Made by a program: the position numbers and the translations under genes
Notes under the pieces: generated by a model
Seen by the model: only the letters and a program-made list of their open reading frames with translations
What the model was told of the DNA's origin: nothing
The model's database searches: none
Assembly: GCA_023105745.1 (NCBI GenBank)
Contig: JALGQZ010000007.1
Coordinates: 5,129,592 to 5,193,591 of the forward strand
Direction: 5' to 3'
DNA: 64,000 bases
From: Austropuccinia psidii
Lineage: Eukaryota; Basidiomycota; Pucciniomycetes; Pucciniales; Sphaerophragmiaceae
Shown here: in pieces, positions 21,478 through 33,055 of the stretch
How positions within the stretch are numbered: position 1 is the first letter of the stretch
Layout of the letters: each line of letters starts with the position of its first letter

Positions 21478-23421
21478 CATATGGTTTATGACTTTTATCA
21501 AATTTTTATTTTGCATACTTGAAAGAATCTTGCATACATCTGTTTGCATGGTGTATTGCTTTGTAAAGTAGTAACTTGACGCTACTTGCTGTTGGGTGTA
21601 TATCAACTAAGTCCTTTTGGAGGGTATCATAGGGAAGTCTTGAATTTCAGCCTTTTTCTAGCATTTCTAGGGTTTTTCCAGTTGAAGAATGGATTGATTT
21701 TTTGTATGAAAGTTCAAGAGCTGGTTTGAATTTACACCAATCATTGGTAAAACCTTCAGAATCTTTGAATTCTAGGCCTTAAGCACAGAATCTCATGATC
21801 CTGTCTTTTAAGGTCTGTATGATTCTTTCTCCTAAACCATCAGTTTGGGGGTGGTAAGCAGTTGAGAATGCTAATTTTTTTCCAAACAGGTTATGGAGGT
21901 TTGTCCATACTTCTGAAGTAAATTTTGGGTCTCTATCACTGATGATATTTTGGAATAAGCCTGTGTGGCTAATGACTTTATTCCATATCATTATAGCTGT
22001 GTCAATAGCTGTGTCATCCTTGTTAAAGGGCAAGAACATTGGAGTTCTGCTGTATCTTTCAACTAATACTAGGCATGAATTGTAACTTCTGTCTCCTCCT
22101 GGAGCTAAGGCTGTTACTCAATCCATTTGAACTATTTCCCAAGGGGAGTTTGGTTCCTGCATTTGAATCAATCCAAATTTCTTCCTTGTGGCTCTGTTTG
22201 CTTTTTGGCATGTTTCACAGGTTTGGAAGTCTTCTGCAACATGTTTTGTCCAATTTGGCCACCAAGAGAAGGTTTTTACCATCTCTAGTGTTCTGTATTT
22301 TGAGAGATTTCCAGCAGTAACACTATCATGACATTCATTTAGTATAGTGTTTATCAGAGTTCTCTCTGTAAAAGCCATAACACCGGTGTGTTTAGTTCTA
22401 TGGTAGAGGATTCCATAAATGAGGTGTAATCTTCCTTCATCATATGCTTTTTTCCATATTTCATCTAGTTTTGATGAAAGTGATGTTTCTTTACAGTCCT
22501 TCAGTAGAAGTTGACATAAGATATGGCAGTTTTTGTCCATTTTATAGCTTTCTTTAATTTGGTTAAAGAATTCTGTTCCAATATCTGTAACACATATGCC
22601 TTCTATATGGTGCTCTTCCTGTGGTACCCATGCTGGATATTCAGGTGTATTTGCCAGAGCCCATCTGCTAAGACCATATGCATTTTTAGGAATATTACCA
22701 GATTTATGAACTATATTCATATTTCCTCTAGATTCTTGGATGAAAATTTGCCATCTGATCATATGTCTATTTGGAATTTTCATGTTTACTAAAGATATTA
22801 CAGCATTGCAGTCTGTAATTACATCAAACACTCTCCCATCCAAATAGTAATGTAGTTTTTCTAAAGCCCACACTAAGCAGAGGCATTCCATTTGGCTTGC
22901 TCCATACATTGCTTCTGTTGGCTTTATTTGTCTTGAAATGAATCAAATTGGTGCTTCAACAGGTTTTTCATTGATGATTTGTGTCTGGTGTAGTGCAGCA
23001 CCTAGTCCTACTCTGCAAGAAGCACTCTATAGTCTAAAGGGTAGTTTCCAATATGGAATTAGAAGAAAGGGGGCATTTTTTATGGAATTTTTCAATTCTT
23101 CATATGCCTTGACTCTTTCTTCAGTCATTTTATGGACTTTCTTTTGGTCACAGAGCTTATACAAGGACTTAGCAATTCTTTCAAAATCTTTTATATGCTG
23201 TCTGTAAAAACCAGAATATCTTAGAAATGTTTGCCTTTCTTTTTTGGTTTTGGGCATTGGAGTCAATAGTACTGGTGCTACTTTGTTCTTATCTATGCCC
23301 AAGCTTAGTCAAGCTACAAAATGTCCTAGTGCTTTCAGTTCACTGTATGCAAAATTACACTTCTTCAAGGAGATTTTCATGTTTACTTGTACTATCTTTG
23401 GCAAGAATCTTTCCAGTATTG
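21478..23421 (-). pseudogene. Ty3 family B pol (minus strand, right part)
   Basis: Reading leftwards from 23421: reverse transcriptase end ([16 protein letters not shown] at 23302), RNase H ([31 protein letters not shown]), integrase zinc site ([21 protein letters not shown]) and integrase core ([23 protein letters not shown]). The longest open pieces are 22909-22118, 22039-21779 and 23302-23027. Compared with the 46-48 kb copy the active-site acidic residues remain but stops separate the pieces. The right end at about 23421 is an abrupt break into unrelated sequence, so gag and the 5' LTR are missing. Confidence 0.85.
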
Positions 23422-23859
23422 TTACATCAGAGTGAATCTTGCGTCAATAGCCAGCAATTGACTTCATGTTGCACAGTGGTCAGTATAAAATCTTGTGTCA
23501 GTCACGTCAGTGTCACATTAGAGTCACTGGATTTAGTGGGTCATGTCACATCTGCATCAAGACAACGTCAATTGTCACAGGTGTCACTTGAGAATATCAC
23601 TAAAAGCCCAAACCCATTTCAACCCTATCATATTTGTGCATGAGAAGAGTTCTGCCCCACCGCCTGATCATCTCGCCCCTTTACCATGCCTACTTTCACG
23701 CTTGAAATGGCTTCCGCCTCCCTGCTTAATCCTCTCCAACCCTTAGCAGGCTTATGCACCCGCACCGCCCTCCAGAGGTGACTCTGAAACTGCCCCCCCA
23801 TCTCCGCCTTCACCACTCCTTATGCTTCCACACCCCGCCGCTTACCATCCTTACAGTTG
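23422..23859. other. Unassigned GC-richer stretch before the minisatellite
   Basis: Sequence composition changes sharply at 23422, away from AT-rich retrotransposon DNA. Short ORFs exist on both strands (for example 23816-23628 minus), but none shows a recognisable domain. The last part is pyrimidine-rich on the plus strand and grades into the 51-bp repeat. Confidence 0.4.
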
Positions 23860-24471
23860 TAGTGCACTCCCGACATGCCTCCAACACCGCTTACCATCCT
23901 GAGGCTCACATAGTGCCCTCCCGACAAGCCTCCAACACTGCTTACCATCTTTGTGCTCATTTAGTGCCCTCCCGACATGCCTCCGACACCACTTACCATC
24001 CTTACGCTCATGTAGTGCCCTCCCGACATGCCTCCAACTCCGCTTACCATCCCTACGCTTGTGTAGAGCCCTCCTGACCTGCCTTCAACACCACTTACCA
24101 TTCTTATGCTCATTTAGTGCCCTCCCGACATGCCTCCAACACCACTTACCATCCTTATGCTCATTTAGTGCCCTCCCGACATGCCTCCGACACCACTTAC
24201 CATCCTTTTGCTCATGTAGTGCCCTCCCGATATGCCTCCGACACAGCTTACCATCCTTACGCTTGTGTAGAGCCCTCCCAACATGCCTCTGACACTGCTT
24301 AACATCCTTATGCTAATTTATTGCCTTCCCGACATGCCTCCCACAGAGCTTTCCATCCTTATGCTCATTTGGTGCCCTCCCAACATGCCTCCAACACCGC
24401 TTACCATCCTTATGTTCGTTTGGTGCCCTCCTGACATTCCACTGATGCTTCCCTCACACTGGCCTAATCCT
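23860..24471 (+). repeat. 51-bp minisatellite, twelve copies
   Basis: Units start at 23860 and then every 51 bases to 24421, with no length change. A unit reads approximately TAGTGCCCTCCCGACATGCC followed by TCC(A/G)ACACC(G/A)CTTACCATCCTTATGCTCAT. Because 51 is 17 codons, each plus frame repeats a 17-residue unit, and all three plus frames are open for long stretches. One frame gives a VPSRHASDTAYHPYAH-like repeat. No start, signal or domain argues for a real protein. Rust genomes contain many such predicted repeat proteins, from memory. Confidence 0.9.
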
Positions 24472-25553
24472 CAACACCGCTTATGAACGTTATGCTCCTG
24501 AACCACCCTCACCACTTCTTACACTTCCGCACCCCCGCTGCTTACCATTGTTATCCTGCCCGCAGTGCCCTAAATATATCCCTGCAACACCATTGTCAAT
24601 GAAGTATGTTTCACACTTTTAATCATTTATTCTCTGCATTTTACACTCACAAGGTCTTGCAAGATTGGAACTACAGCCTGTGAGATCAAATCAAATCACT
24701 TCTTGCTCCATTCTCAAAACTTTCTACATCTTCATTTCATCATTGTGTAAACAGCTTTGTTGAAAAGATTCCTATGGGGATTTCAAGATCCAATCTCAAT
24801 AGCGCCATTTGCTCTTAATAAGATATAGGGAAATTCAAGTATCCTGTTCTTGATTGTAATCTTGACTTTACTTGTTGTTCAATTCAATCTAAGAAGTCAT
24901 TTAAAAAAATATTGAGCCTAATGAGGAGAATTTCTTGTTTTACTGGAAACATATTAGATCCTTTGTAAAGCTTACTACAAGTACTGTTCTCCAAATAATA
25001 CATAATCCACCTTGTCTTTTGCTACCCTGGACGCATATAGTAGGCAGTAAAAACACATTAAAATCCAATTCAGTGCAGTGGGAACATTTTTCCAAGATTA
25101 TCATGAGCTCCTTTCCTTTGGGGCCCTCATCTTGTAAAAAGCTAGGTTGGGGTTCCAAGACCTCCAAAACATTTTTCAATTTTTCTCCATAGTTGATAAG
25201 CCATGGGATTTCCTGTTTGGGCTGATTGACCAGTGTCATCAGAAGATTTTCTCAGGTCATAAAAATAGCTTGTTTGTTCCAATTCATTTTATAATGCCAC
25301 CTTGGTGTCCTTCTTAAAACTGGCTGGGTGAACTTATGGTGATTCCATTTCCATTTGAATTAAATGATTTGGGCTGAATCCCTGAGAAAGACCTGTGAGA
25401 TTTCCCTTGTTTCTCACAATCTCATTGCTTTTTCTCTGAAAGCTCAAGAAGCTTCACTCATGAACCAATCTGCTCCAAGCTCAACCCAGTCTGGCTTCAA
25501 CAATCTTCATATCTTAGGTAGATGGAAAGATCTGGCTTTGTCATGATTTCAAA
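24472..25553. other. No recognisable gene
   Basis: The first 120 bases are decayed minisatellite-like sequence (CACCGCTTATGAACG...). The rest has short ORFs on both strands, such as 25239-24940 minus and 25364-25546 plus, without a domain I recognise. It borders the LINE fragment and may include decayed 5' LINE sequence. Confidence 0.4.
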
Positions 25554-26740
25554 ATGATCAACTTTAAAATAAGCACTGAAAAAGACGTAAGATCAATAGG
25601 ATACATACCTTATTTTACTCACCTGATGTCAGCAACCACCATCAAAGAAGTAAAGAACAAAATGAATATAACGTCCCAACATACATTAGAGTGGGGGAGG
25701 AAAACAGGAGCAGAATTCAATAAAAAAGGCAACTTTAATTATCTTCACAAGAAATTACATAGAACCCCAAACAGTCCAATTTAGGGAAGAGTAAAGTAGC
25801 TCAACAACAGCAGTGAAATGGCTAGGAATACATTTAAACCCACAACTCACCTACAAACAACACATTAGCAATTTGAACAATAAGGCCAACACCACACTAG
25901 CTCAGATAAACAAAATATCCACCAAATATTCTGGCCTAAACACTTCCGACACAAGGTTATTGATCAAGACAACCCTATATACTAGACTCCTATATGGAGG
26001 GTTATTATGGATAAAGAAAAGAAACAAAGGGAAAATTGTAAGCATGCTTACTCTTATTGACACCAATGGGTGTCCAGAAGAGCACACCCCTAGCCTTTTT
26101 CAAAAGAGATAGTGTCCTCGGTCCACTTTTGAAGAAGCATATAACACAAACACACAAGATGGTCATGAAACTCATGTCAAAGGAGGAGGAACACTCTTCC
26201 AGGAGAATTGCACATCAAGAGATCAGAGAAATACAACACCAATATAAGTCAGCAAAACACCTACTAATTAACAGAGGAAGCTTATCTATAAAACTTCTTG
26301 TCAACCCCAAAATAATTAGAAACTACCCAGTCCCACCTTGGAATGAACAATGGACAGTAAACAACCTAAACAAAAGCAAGGATGAAGCAAAGAAAGAAGT
26401 CCTACAATTAATAGATGGGGTTGATCTAAATGAAGACATAGTAATATTCACCAATGGGTCAGATATTGCAGGAAAAGGTAAAGGGGCATCAGCAATCATA
26501 CTGTCAAACAACACAATGACAAGCAGGCACATACCAAATGCTAGTCCAATTACAAAGCTGAAAGCCAACCTGAGAGGCTTAGGCCTAGCAGCTGAGATCA
26601 TAAAACAGGAAATTCAAAGAAACGAAGGAAGCTGGACAAGAGGAAAAGCATTCATTCTATGTGACAACCAAGGGGCATTGAAAAAAGTAGCAGACCCGGA
26701 AAAGCCAACCCCGGGACAATACCTATACCTCACAACACAT
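25554..26740 (+). pseudogene. Tad-like LINE fragment: RT C-terminus and RNase H
   Basis: This is the C-terminal part of a non-LTR retrotransposon ORF2. The first piece (25554-25784) has GYIPYFTHLMSATT, which aligns with the catalytic IDD.THL block of fungal LINE reverse transcriptases but has lost the two Asp residues. It also has LEWGRKTGAEF. The next (25813-26112) has MKWLGIHLNPQLTYKQHI and TLYTRLLYGG. The third (26057-26953) holds an RNase H domain: IVIFTNGSDIAGKGKGA, KANLRGLGLAAEI and ILCDNQGALKK give the D-E-D set, with Asn in place of the usual Asp of TDGS. The pieces are in different frames. Similarity ends near 26740. Confidence 0.75.
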
Positions 26741-27540
26741 GCACATATTTCAAAGATCTCATGTGATTTTCCGAATGATTATTTACTTTCAGTTAAGGAT
26801 TTAGATGTAGTTGAGTACAATGATATGCAAGAATTTGTGATGAAAGCGCTCACAAAGATGTCAGTTACAAATTTCAAAAGATCTGGAGTAGTGCTTGTTT
26901 TTGTGAAAAAACAAGTCCTTGGCTTATGTGCCTACAGAGAGGCCCCAGCATAGAATTTGGGTTGTGTTACCCCTACAGTATTGGCTCATATCATTCATTG
27001 GTGTCACATGGATCAAATTGATTCATTTTATCTTTTGACCTTTTCATAATTTGTTGTATGGCTTATCCTTTATTTACTCTAGTTCCAAAATAGAAATTGA
27101 ATATATACAAGATTTGTCTCATAAAACTCGCATGCAATGCAGAAGAATTCTGCCCACACTTCAAACTTGTCATAACCTTCATATCATCAATTTGAAATTC
27201 ATTATTGAGTTATCTTATTTTAAAAAATTGTTTTTATGCTGTTCTTGATGAAATGTAAATTGAATTTAATTCAACTAAACTTGTCTTGTCAAATTCCCTG
27301 TCATTGCAAAAAAGGAATTTTTCAAAGTAACAATTTTCTGAGATTACAATAGCAAGCATGTATTGTAGAAAGAAAGGTGTCAAACAAACATAAAGTCAAA
27401 ACAGCACAAATTCCTCCTTGTGTTCTAGATAAAATAGTAATATTTTGAACTAATACATAAAATGTATTTTATGTAAAAACATTAAAAAAGCATTAAAGTT
27501 AATTTAAAAGAACTAATGGAGTTAATAATTACTTTCATGA
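26741..27540. other. No recognisable gene
   Basis: The reading frame of the LINE piece runs on to 26953 but the sequence no longer resembles RNase H. The rest is AT-rich with only short ORFs. It ends at the left LTR of the family A element. Confidence 0.45.
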
Positions 27541-28925
27541 TCTCAGCGTGTGACTCAAAACCAGAGCACAAGCATGACAGCCAAAATACCATAAACCAAT
27601 GGTATAGCCAAAATACCACCAAAACATGGAGCTGAGCCAAATTAGCTCAAAAGGTATCAAAAGAAAGAGGAAACTCACCTCTTTCTGAAAATATAAGTCC
27701 CATCACCATAGGACAAGAAATAACAAAGTTATTCCTGCTCAAAGTTATTGCTGAGCATAAACCTTAATTTTCACCTCTCATCTAAAATCTAGAAGGAGAG
27801 GCTTAACCCCATCAAATGGGTATTCAAAATGAAGCTCTAAGCCAGGGCTATCCAATGGTAGTAGCCAAACTGAGCTAGCACCAGTATTACTTGAGTTATG
27901 GTCAAATTCAGACCAAATAAGGGTGAACAAAACATTCACCTCTCATCTAACTTTTACAGTTTTAGTGTGAGATACTTAAAGTGGGGTCTTTTTGGAAAGA
28001 GCACAATCAGAGCTATCTGATGGTGTCATCCATTTCCTCATATATCAATGAGAACAAACGTTATTGGCCAAACAAGATTAATACAGCTTTTGCCCGAACC
28101 ACGCCAATGTATAAAAATACTTGTACATGGGATAACTTTGCCATATTTAATGATAACCATGTCAAGTTGGGTACCATTGTGTAGAGCCCATACAGGGCTA
28201 TTCAACGAACCAACTTTGAGCTTGATATCTCAAAAACCGACAGAGTTATGACCATTTTAAGGTAAAAATCCCACCTGCTGTCATATCCAGCCTTACCATG
28301 GGATAATACCCTATAACCATGAATATGAGGTGTCAAATAGACGAAGAAGCATGTTTTTACTTCAATACCTCATATGTCAGTCAATACTGGGGTCCCATAC
28401 AGTTTCTGTACAGCATTCTACGCGTCATACACGTCAGAATCAGGCTGTGAGGTCCCCAGATGAAAATTTTCACCCTGTATTGGTAAAAACCGCCCAGATG
28501 TGGTTTCAAAACCACATCTGAGATGAGGAGTGAAAAATCTTCACTTCCTTTATGTGAAAAGGTCTAACAGCCTTTTCACCTCAATTTCAGGATAAAAGGA
28601 AGGCTTTTCACTGCCAAAAACCTTTCCTCATCCTGCTCATGAATAAACTACGTAGTAAACTGTCAAAAACAGTTTTACTCTTGGTTAAATAATCAGGTAT
28701 AATTATAACCTTAGTTATTGTAGACTTTATTATTGTAATCCAACAGATAAAGCCTGCACCCAGGGTTCTCAATAGCGCTCACCACCACTATTTCTCAATA
28801 GTAGAACCCTTTTATCTTATTATAAACCTTTATAAATCTCTTTTAAATCATTTTCTGCCATTTCACATACACAGTTAAAGTGGTAATTAGCCTAGTTATA
28901 CCTTTATCATAGTATCATCCTGACA
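27541..28925 (+). repeat. Family A 5' LTR
   Basis: This 1385-bp LTR starts TCTCAGCGTGTGACTC, where the partner has TGTCAGCCTGTGACTC, so the terminal TG is mutated. It ends CATCCTGACA. Compared with the 3' LTR it lacks about 45 bp near 28520. There CAGATGTGGTTT and its complement form a 26-nt near-perfect palindrome (28495-28520). An AATAGCGCTCACC block near 28770 is conserved in all family A LTRs. Confidence 0.88.
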
Positions 28926-28944
28926 TTTTGGGGGCCTGGCCGTG
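28926..28944 (+). other. Putative primer-binding site
   Basis: Immediately after the LTR CA end lies TTTTGGGGGCCTGGCCGTG. The core TGGGGGCCTGGCCGTG is identical behind the family B LTRs at 42261 and 63818. Starting with TGG it can pair with a tRNA 3' CCA end, and TGGGG implies a primer tRNA with C at position 73, as in tRNA-Pro; the tRNA identity is inference. Confidence 0.65.
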
Positions 28945-29518
28945 TTTTTGACTTTTTTGGACCTTACAAGTAAGTCTTTTCTCTTTTTTATGACTTATTA
29001 ACACATTGTTTTATCCTTTTTAGGCGTAATTTCTATTTAAGTATATATAGTTTATATATTTTTACCTTTTTTTTATATATACTCATATTATAAGAGTATT
29101 TTTTACATGGTTAACACCCACAGTAATTTATTATTTTTGGTGTGTTTTGCATATAAAAACACATAAGCCACTAATAAAGTCCTGTATTCTTGACTGAATA
29201 AGGACACCTCTGACTGAAAAACCATCAGTTGAGGCGTGGTCAAGTGTATTGTTAATTCAATAACACTTGTATACAAACCACTTTTACAGAATACACTTGC
29301 AAACCACAAGTGTATCTGAGGGATACTGAGACACAAACAGTGTGACAGGACACCATAAGCTGTATTTTTTACGTGAAATTTTTAATTCAATTACACTGTC
29401 ATTATACAACGGCATACTGTAATAATATACAAGCCCAGAGGCCATTCTTAGACGTGCAAAACCAGCCTTTTAAGAAGTCTTAACTGACATAAGCCCTCTT
29501 TTTCCTGTTTTGATTCAG
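28945..29518 (+). other. Leader, with a predicted intron (28970-29518)
   Basis: CAA/GTAAGT at 28970 is a strong splice donor, and TTTTGATTCAG ending at 29518 is a good acceptor. No ORF with recognisable content lies here; it is AT-rich with several polyT runs. The predicted intron is 549 bp, long for this window. The acceptor matches in position and phase the one at 42768 in family B. Confidence 0.45.
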
Positions 29519-30587
29519 TGTAAGAAAACTACATCCCACTTGAAACCCAGTCACAGGCCAACACACCAGTGACACCCTCAGAACCAGAGGGCAGCAAGGG
29601 TAAAGGAAAAAGGCTTAGTGAAGGCCTCATTACAGCCAAGAAGTGGACACCAATAGCCACTCAGAGGAGTAGAAAACCACAAAACTCTGCTTCAATACAA
29701 GGTAAACCAACCTTAACCACTTGTACAGGGAAGATTACAATTATTAACCCAGTTGTAACTTCCAAAGGAAAACTGCCCAAAGCAGCAGATAACAAATTTG
29801 CACAAGGCACAGTCAAAGGTAAATACCCTAAGAACATAAAGTTTTTGACTGCTTGCAAACACTGATATGTCCCCTGCATACCTCAGAGACCTTGGCTTCC
29901 AAAGGAACCAGCCAGAGGATAGAGCAGGAATGTCTAGAACCAGAAGACCTGAAAGAAGACACATTGGACACAGTGGTGGATGCCAAAACAATGAGGGAGA
30001 TAATATCAACCTTGCCATTCACACTCCAATTAAACAGAAACCTCAAACCAGAGGACTGGAAGGATATGGATCAAGTTCTTCAAATCCACCAACTCCTCAA
30101 AGATTTGTTTCAATGGAGCATGGACAACAAGAGGTTCAACCTAGCAACTCACTGGGAAGAACTGGGATCAAGTTGCCAGAAGATCTGTCTCAAAGAGATA
30201 GACTTCAAGGACCTTATGGTAATCACCAAGGGTTGGAACCCTACCAGGAAGCACAGACTCCTGGAGGCAAGGGCACAGAGGATAAGGAAGAATCAAGCCA
30301 CTATCCTAGCTATAGAAGAACAGTTAACCCAGACAGGGCCTACTCAGATTCCTTCAGGTTCACAAGGAGCAAGCCAAATAAGCTCTCCAGTGGCTTCACA
30401 CCATTCAGAAACCAGCAGATCAGTGGCCAAGAGTCACCATTCTTCACAATTCCAGGAAGTTTCCAGGAGAAGACAAGGCAACAAGGGCAAGAACAAAGCC
30501 TCCTTCAACCAGAGGAGGAAAGAGTCAGACCCCATGATCCAGAAGCTGTTAGATTTGGTAAAAGAAGTACACAAGAACCAGAAGTAG
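29519..30587 (+). CDS. Accessory protein in a frame overlapping gag, predicted spliced
   Basis: The proposed exon A (to 29818) encodes a Lys/Ser-rich segment (SEGLITAKKWTPIATQRSRKP). A phase-1 GT-AG intron (29819-29886, 68 bp) joins it to a frame +1 relative to gag, open from 29889 to 30587. The joined part starts ETLASKGTSQR. It continues with KPEDWKDMDQVLQIHQLLKDLF, a region rich in Leu/Ile/Glu/Lys likely to be helical, ITKGWNPTRK and a basic C-terminus (SRRRQGNKGKNK). The same frame, splice site and QIHQ...GWNP signature recur in family B at 42769-43685. Function is unknown; a nucleic-acid-binding or assembly role is only a guess. A TAA at 29521 means the true exon A start is unclear. Confidence 0.6.
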
Positions 30588-33055
30588 TTGTAAACCACTC
30601 TAGAATCAGTAGTCCTAGTAATAGAAACATTACCCCCACTCAGCATGAAAATAACATTATCACATCTGAGAGCAACATCAACAGTGACACACTGTGGTTG
30701 CAAATGTCCCAATATGCTGAGCAATCTGCAAAGCAGGCTGCAGAATTTGTAGCTGCCCAAGAGAGGATGAGAAAAACTCAAGCCTCATTGGAGCAGATAG
30801 TTAAAAACCTTCAGGAAGGATATGCTCAACTGAGCAAAGCATCTGAAGAAACCAACAAGAGACTGAATCAAGTCTCTGAAGAACAACACCACAGCAGCAG
30901 GGACAGGGAGTGTCTGAACCAAGACATCAACAAATTGTTTGATGCCTACCATAGCTTGAAGCCCCAACCACAAGGCCAAGCTATGGGGAATCCATATCAA
31001 CCAGATGACATCAAACCAGATGCCATGTTGTTGAATAAGGCAAGTTCTCCATCACAATACCAGGATGGAGATGGCATGTCTTATTCAGAAAAGGAAGCCT
31101 TGAAACAGCTTCCTGAGGCCTCAAGCTGGCCCAAATTCTCTGGATCAGGAGAATATGATCATATGGAGCTCATAGATTATATTGATGGACTCTTCATTGA
31201 TGTACCAAGCATACCAGACTACTGGATTACTGCTAGACTGAATACTGCATTTAAAGGTCATGCAAGTATATGGTACACTGAAATGAAAGAAATCCATGGC
31301 AGAAGAAATTGGCCATGGTGGAAGAGTCAAATAATCCAAAAGTACAGTAATGGAACTTGGATATGGCAAAAGACCATGTCATTTGAAAATGACAAATACT
31401 CTGTGGACAAAGATCCATATGAGTGGTGTCTTAGACAGTCTAAAAGACTTAAAGCCATTGATCCTCAAATGAACATTCAAATGAGGAATCATAAACTTCT
31501 GACACAACTGCCAGGAGAGCTAGAGCATGCAGTAAAGTGCAGATGCAACCAAAATTGCACTCTAGATGATATAGCCAATACCTTACAAGACATAAGGAAA
31601 AGGACTAATATAGGGAAATTCACCCCATATAGAAGCAATAGTTTCAAAGAGAAACAACCTTTCAGGGTAGAGCTTAAAGACAAACCCAGAGAAAGAGTGG
31701 CAGAAGTGGCAAAGAAGAATAATTCTTGTCACAATTGTGGTTCAACAGACCACTATGCCAACAACTGTCCAAAAGCAAAGCAGAAAGTCTATGCTATAGA
31801 AAAATTCCCTGAAGAAGAACCTCCAACAGAGGATTCTGAATCAGACTCTATGGGTGATGCCATCAGAGAACCATCTGATGAGGATCAAGACCCAAGAGAG
31901 GAATTTCTAGTGGAATACCAAGAGGAAACCCCACTAGAACTCCAGGATATACAGTTGGAAGCAGGCATGCCACAAGACACTGCCAACAAGAACTTGTGTA
32001 AACATACACAAGATGCACAAACATTCCTGGTTACACCAACCAAAGGAATGGCATATATACATGGAACAGCCACAAAAATGACTGTATGTATTGACAATGC
32101 TCAGCACCCACTGATCATTGACAGTGGAGCACACTGCTCCATAGTGGCCAGAAATTATCTGGATAACCACTTCCCAAACTGGGAAAAAGAACTCTTGCCC
32201 ACCAGGGCAAAGAACTTTAAGAGTGCATCTGGAAAGATGACCTCTATTGGGACAATTATCAAAGAGATAATTATACCCCACAGAAAAGGTAATATCAGAC
32301 TCCACCCAGAGTTTGTAGTGCTTGAAGATGCCCACATCCAAGGGATTTTACTGGGAACAGATTACCAGAGGATGTATGGCATAGATATTTACAATAGTAA
32401 AAATAGGCATATTACCATTGGTACTAACAAGGAAAAGAAATTTTCTCTTGATATATACCAGATATCTTCTCAGGACCCACTGGAAGAACTTCTGAAAGAA
32501 TTCAGAGAGGGACAGTTTAGCACTACCCTCACCAGTAAACAAAAGCTAAGTTTACTGAAGATGCTGAGGAAGAATAGACCAGCATTTGCCATTGGTAAAG
32601 AACCATTAGGCAAGATCAAAGGCCATGATATAGAACTATATCTGGATGTAGAAAGGCCTTATCCACCCATGTTAAGGAGACCTCCTTATCCAGCAAGCCT
32701 GGAAACCAGGAAAGAGATTGAGAAACATATCAATGAGCTCCTGGACATGGATGTCATCAGGAAGATTGGACACAATGAAATAGTGGAAATCACCACCCCT
32801 GTCCTAATCACCTGGCATGATGGCAAGTCTAGATTGTGTGGAGACTTCAGAGCCCTGAACAACTACACAAAAGCAGACAGGTACCCTATACCAAGGATAC
32901 CTCATGCCTTGGATAAATTGGCCAAAGCCATATACATAACCAAGATGGATTGTATGAAGGGCTTCCACCAAAATGGAGTTAAACCAAACTCCATGAAATT
33001 ACTCAGAATCATATGCCATATGGGCATATATGAGTACACCAGGATGCCATTTGGA
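29867..33055 (+). CDS. Ty3 family A Gag-protease-RT, first part
   Basis: The ATG at 29867 opens about 1060 codons before the inserted LTR. Residues 1-240 are Gln/Ser/Arg/Pro-rich and overlap the accessory frame. About 300-370 is coiled-coil-like (QASLEQIVKNLQEGYAQLSKASEE). About 410-530 is the capsid-like core (LKQLPEASSWPKFSGSGEYD, GRRNWPWWKSQI). The CCHC zinc knuckle CHNCGSTDHYANNC is near 620-635. The aspartic protease IIDSGAHCSIV is near 749. From about 935 the reverse transcriptase begins (YPPMLRRPPYPAS, SRLCGDFRALNNYT, KMDCMKGFHQN) and ends at RMPFG where the LTR inserted. Gag, protease and RT are in one frame with no shift. The unspliced RNA would make it, because the ATG lies within the intron at 29819-29886. 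Confidence 0.9.

Noticed and set aside
23754..24486. Overlapping repeat-protein ORFs as a secreted effector
   Set aside because: The ORFs follow from a 51-bp repeat being a multiple of three; there is no signal peptide or start context, and three frames are equally open.
26741..26953. Continuation of the LINE RNase H ORF
   Set aside because: The frame stays open but similarity ends near 26740; the tail is chance reading.
31934..32341. Minus-strand ORF of 135 residues
   Set aside because: It is a shadow of the Gag-protease frame on the plus strand.
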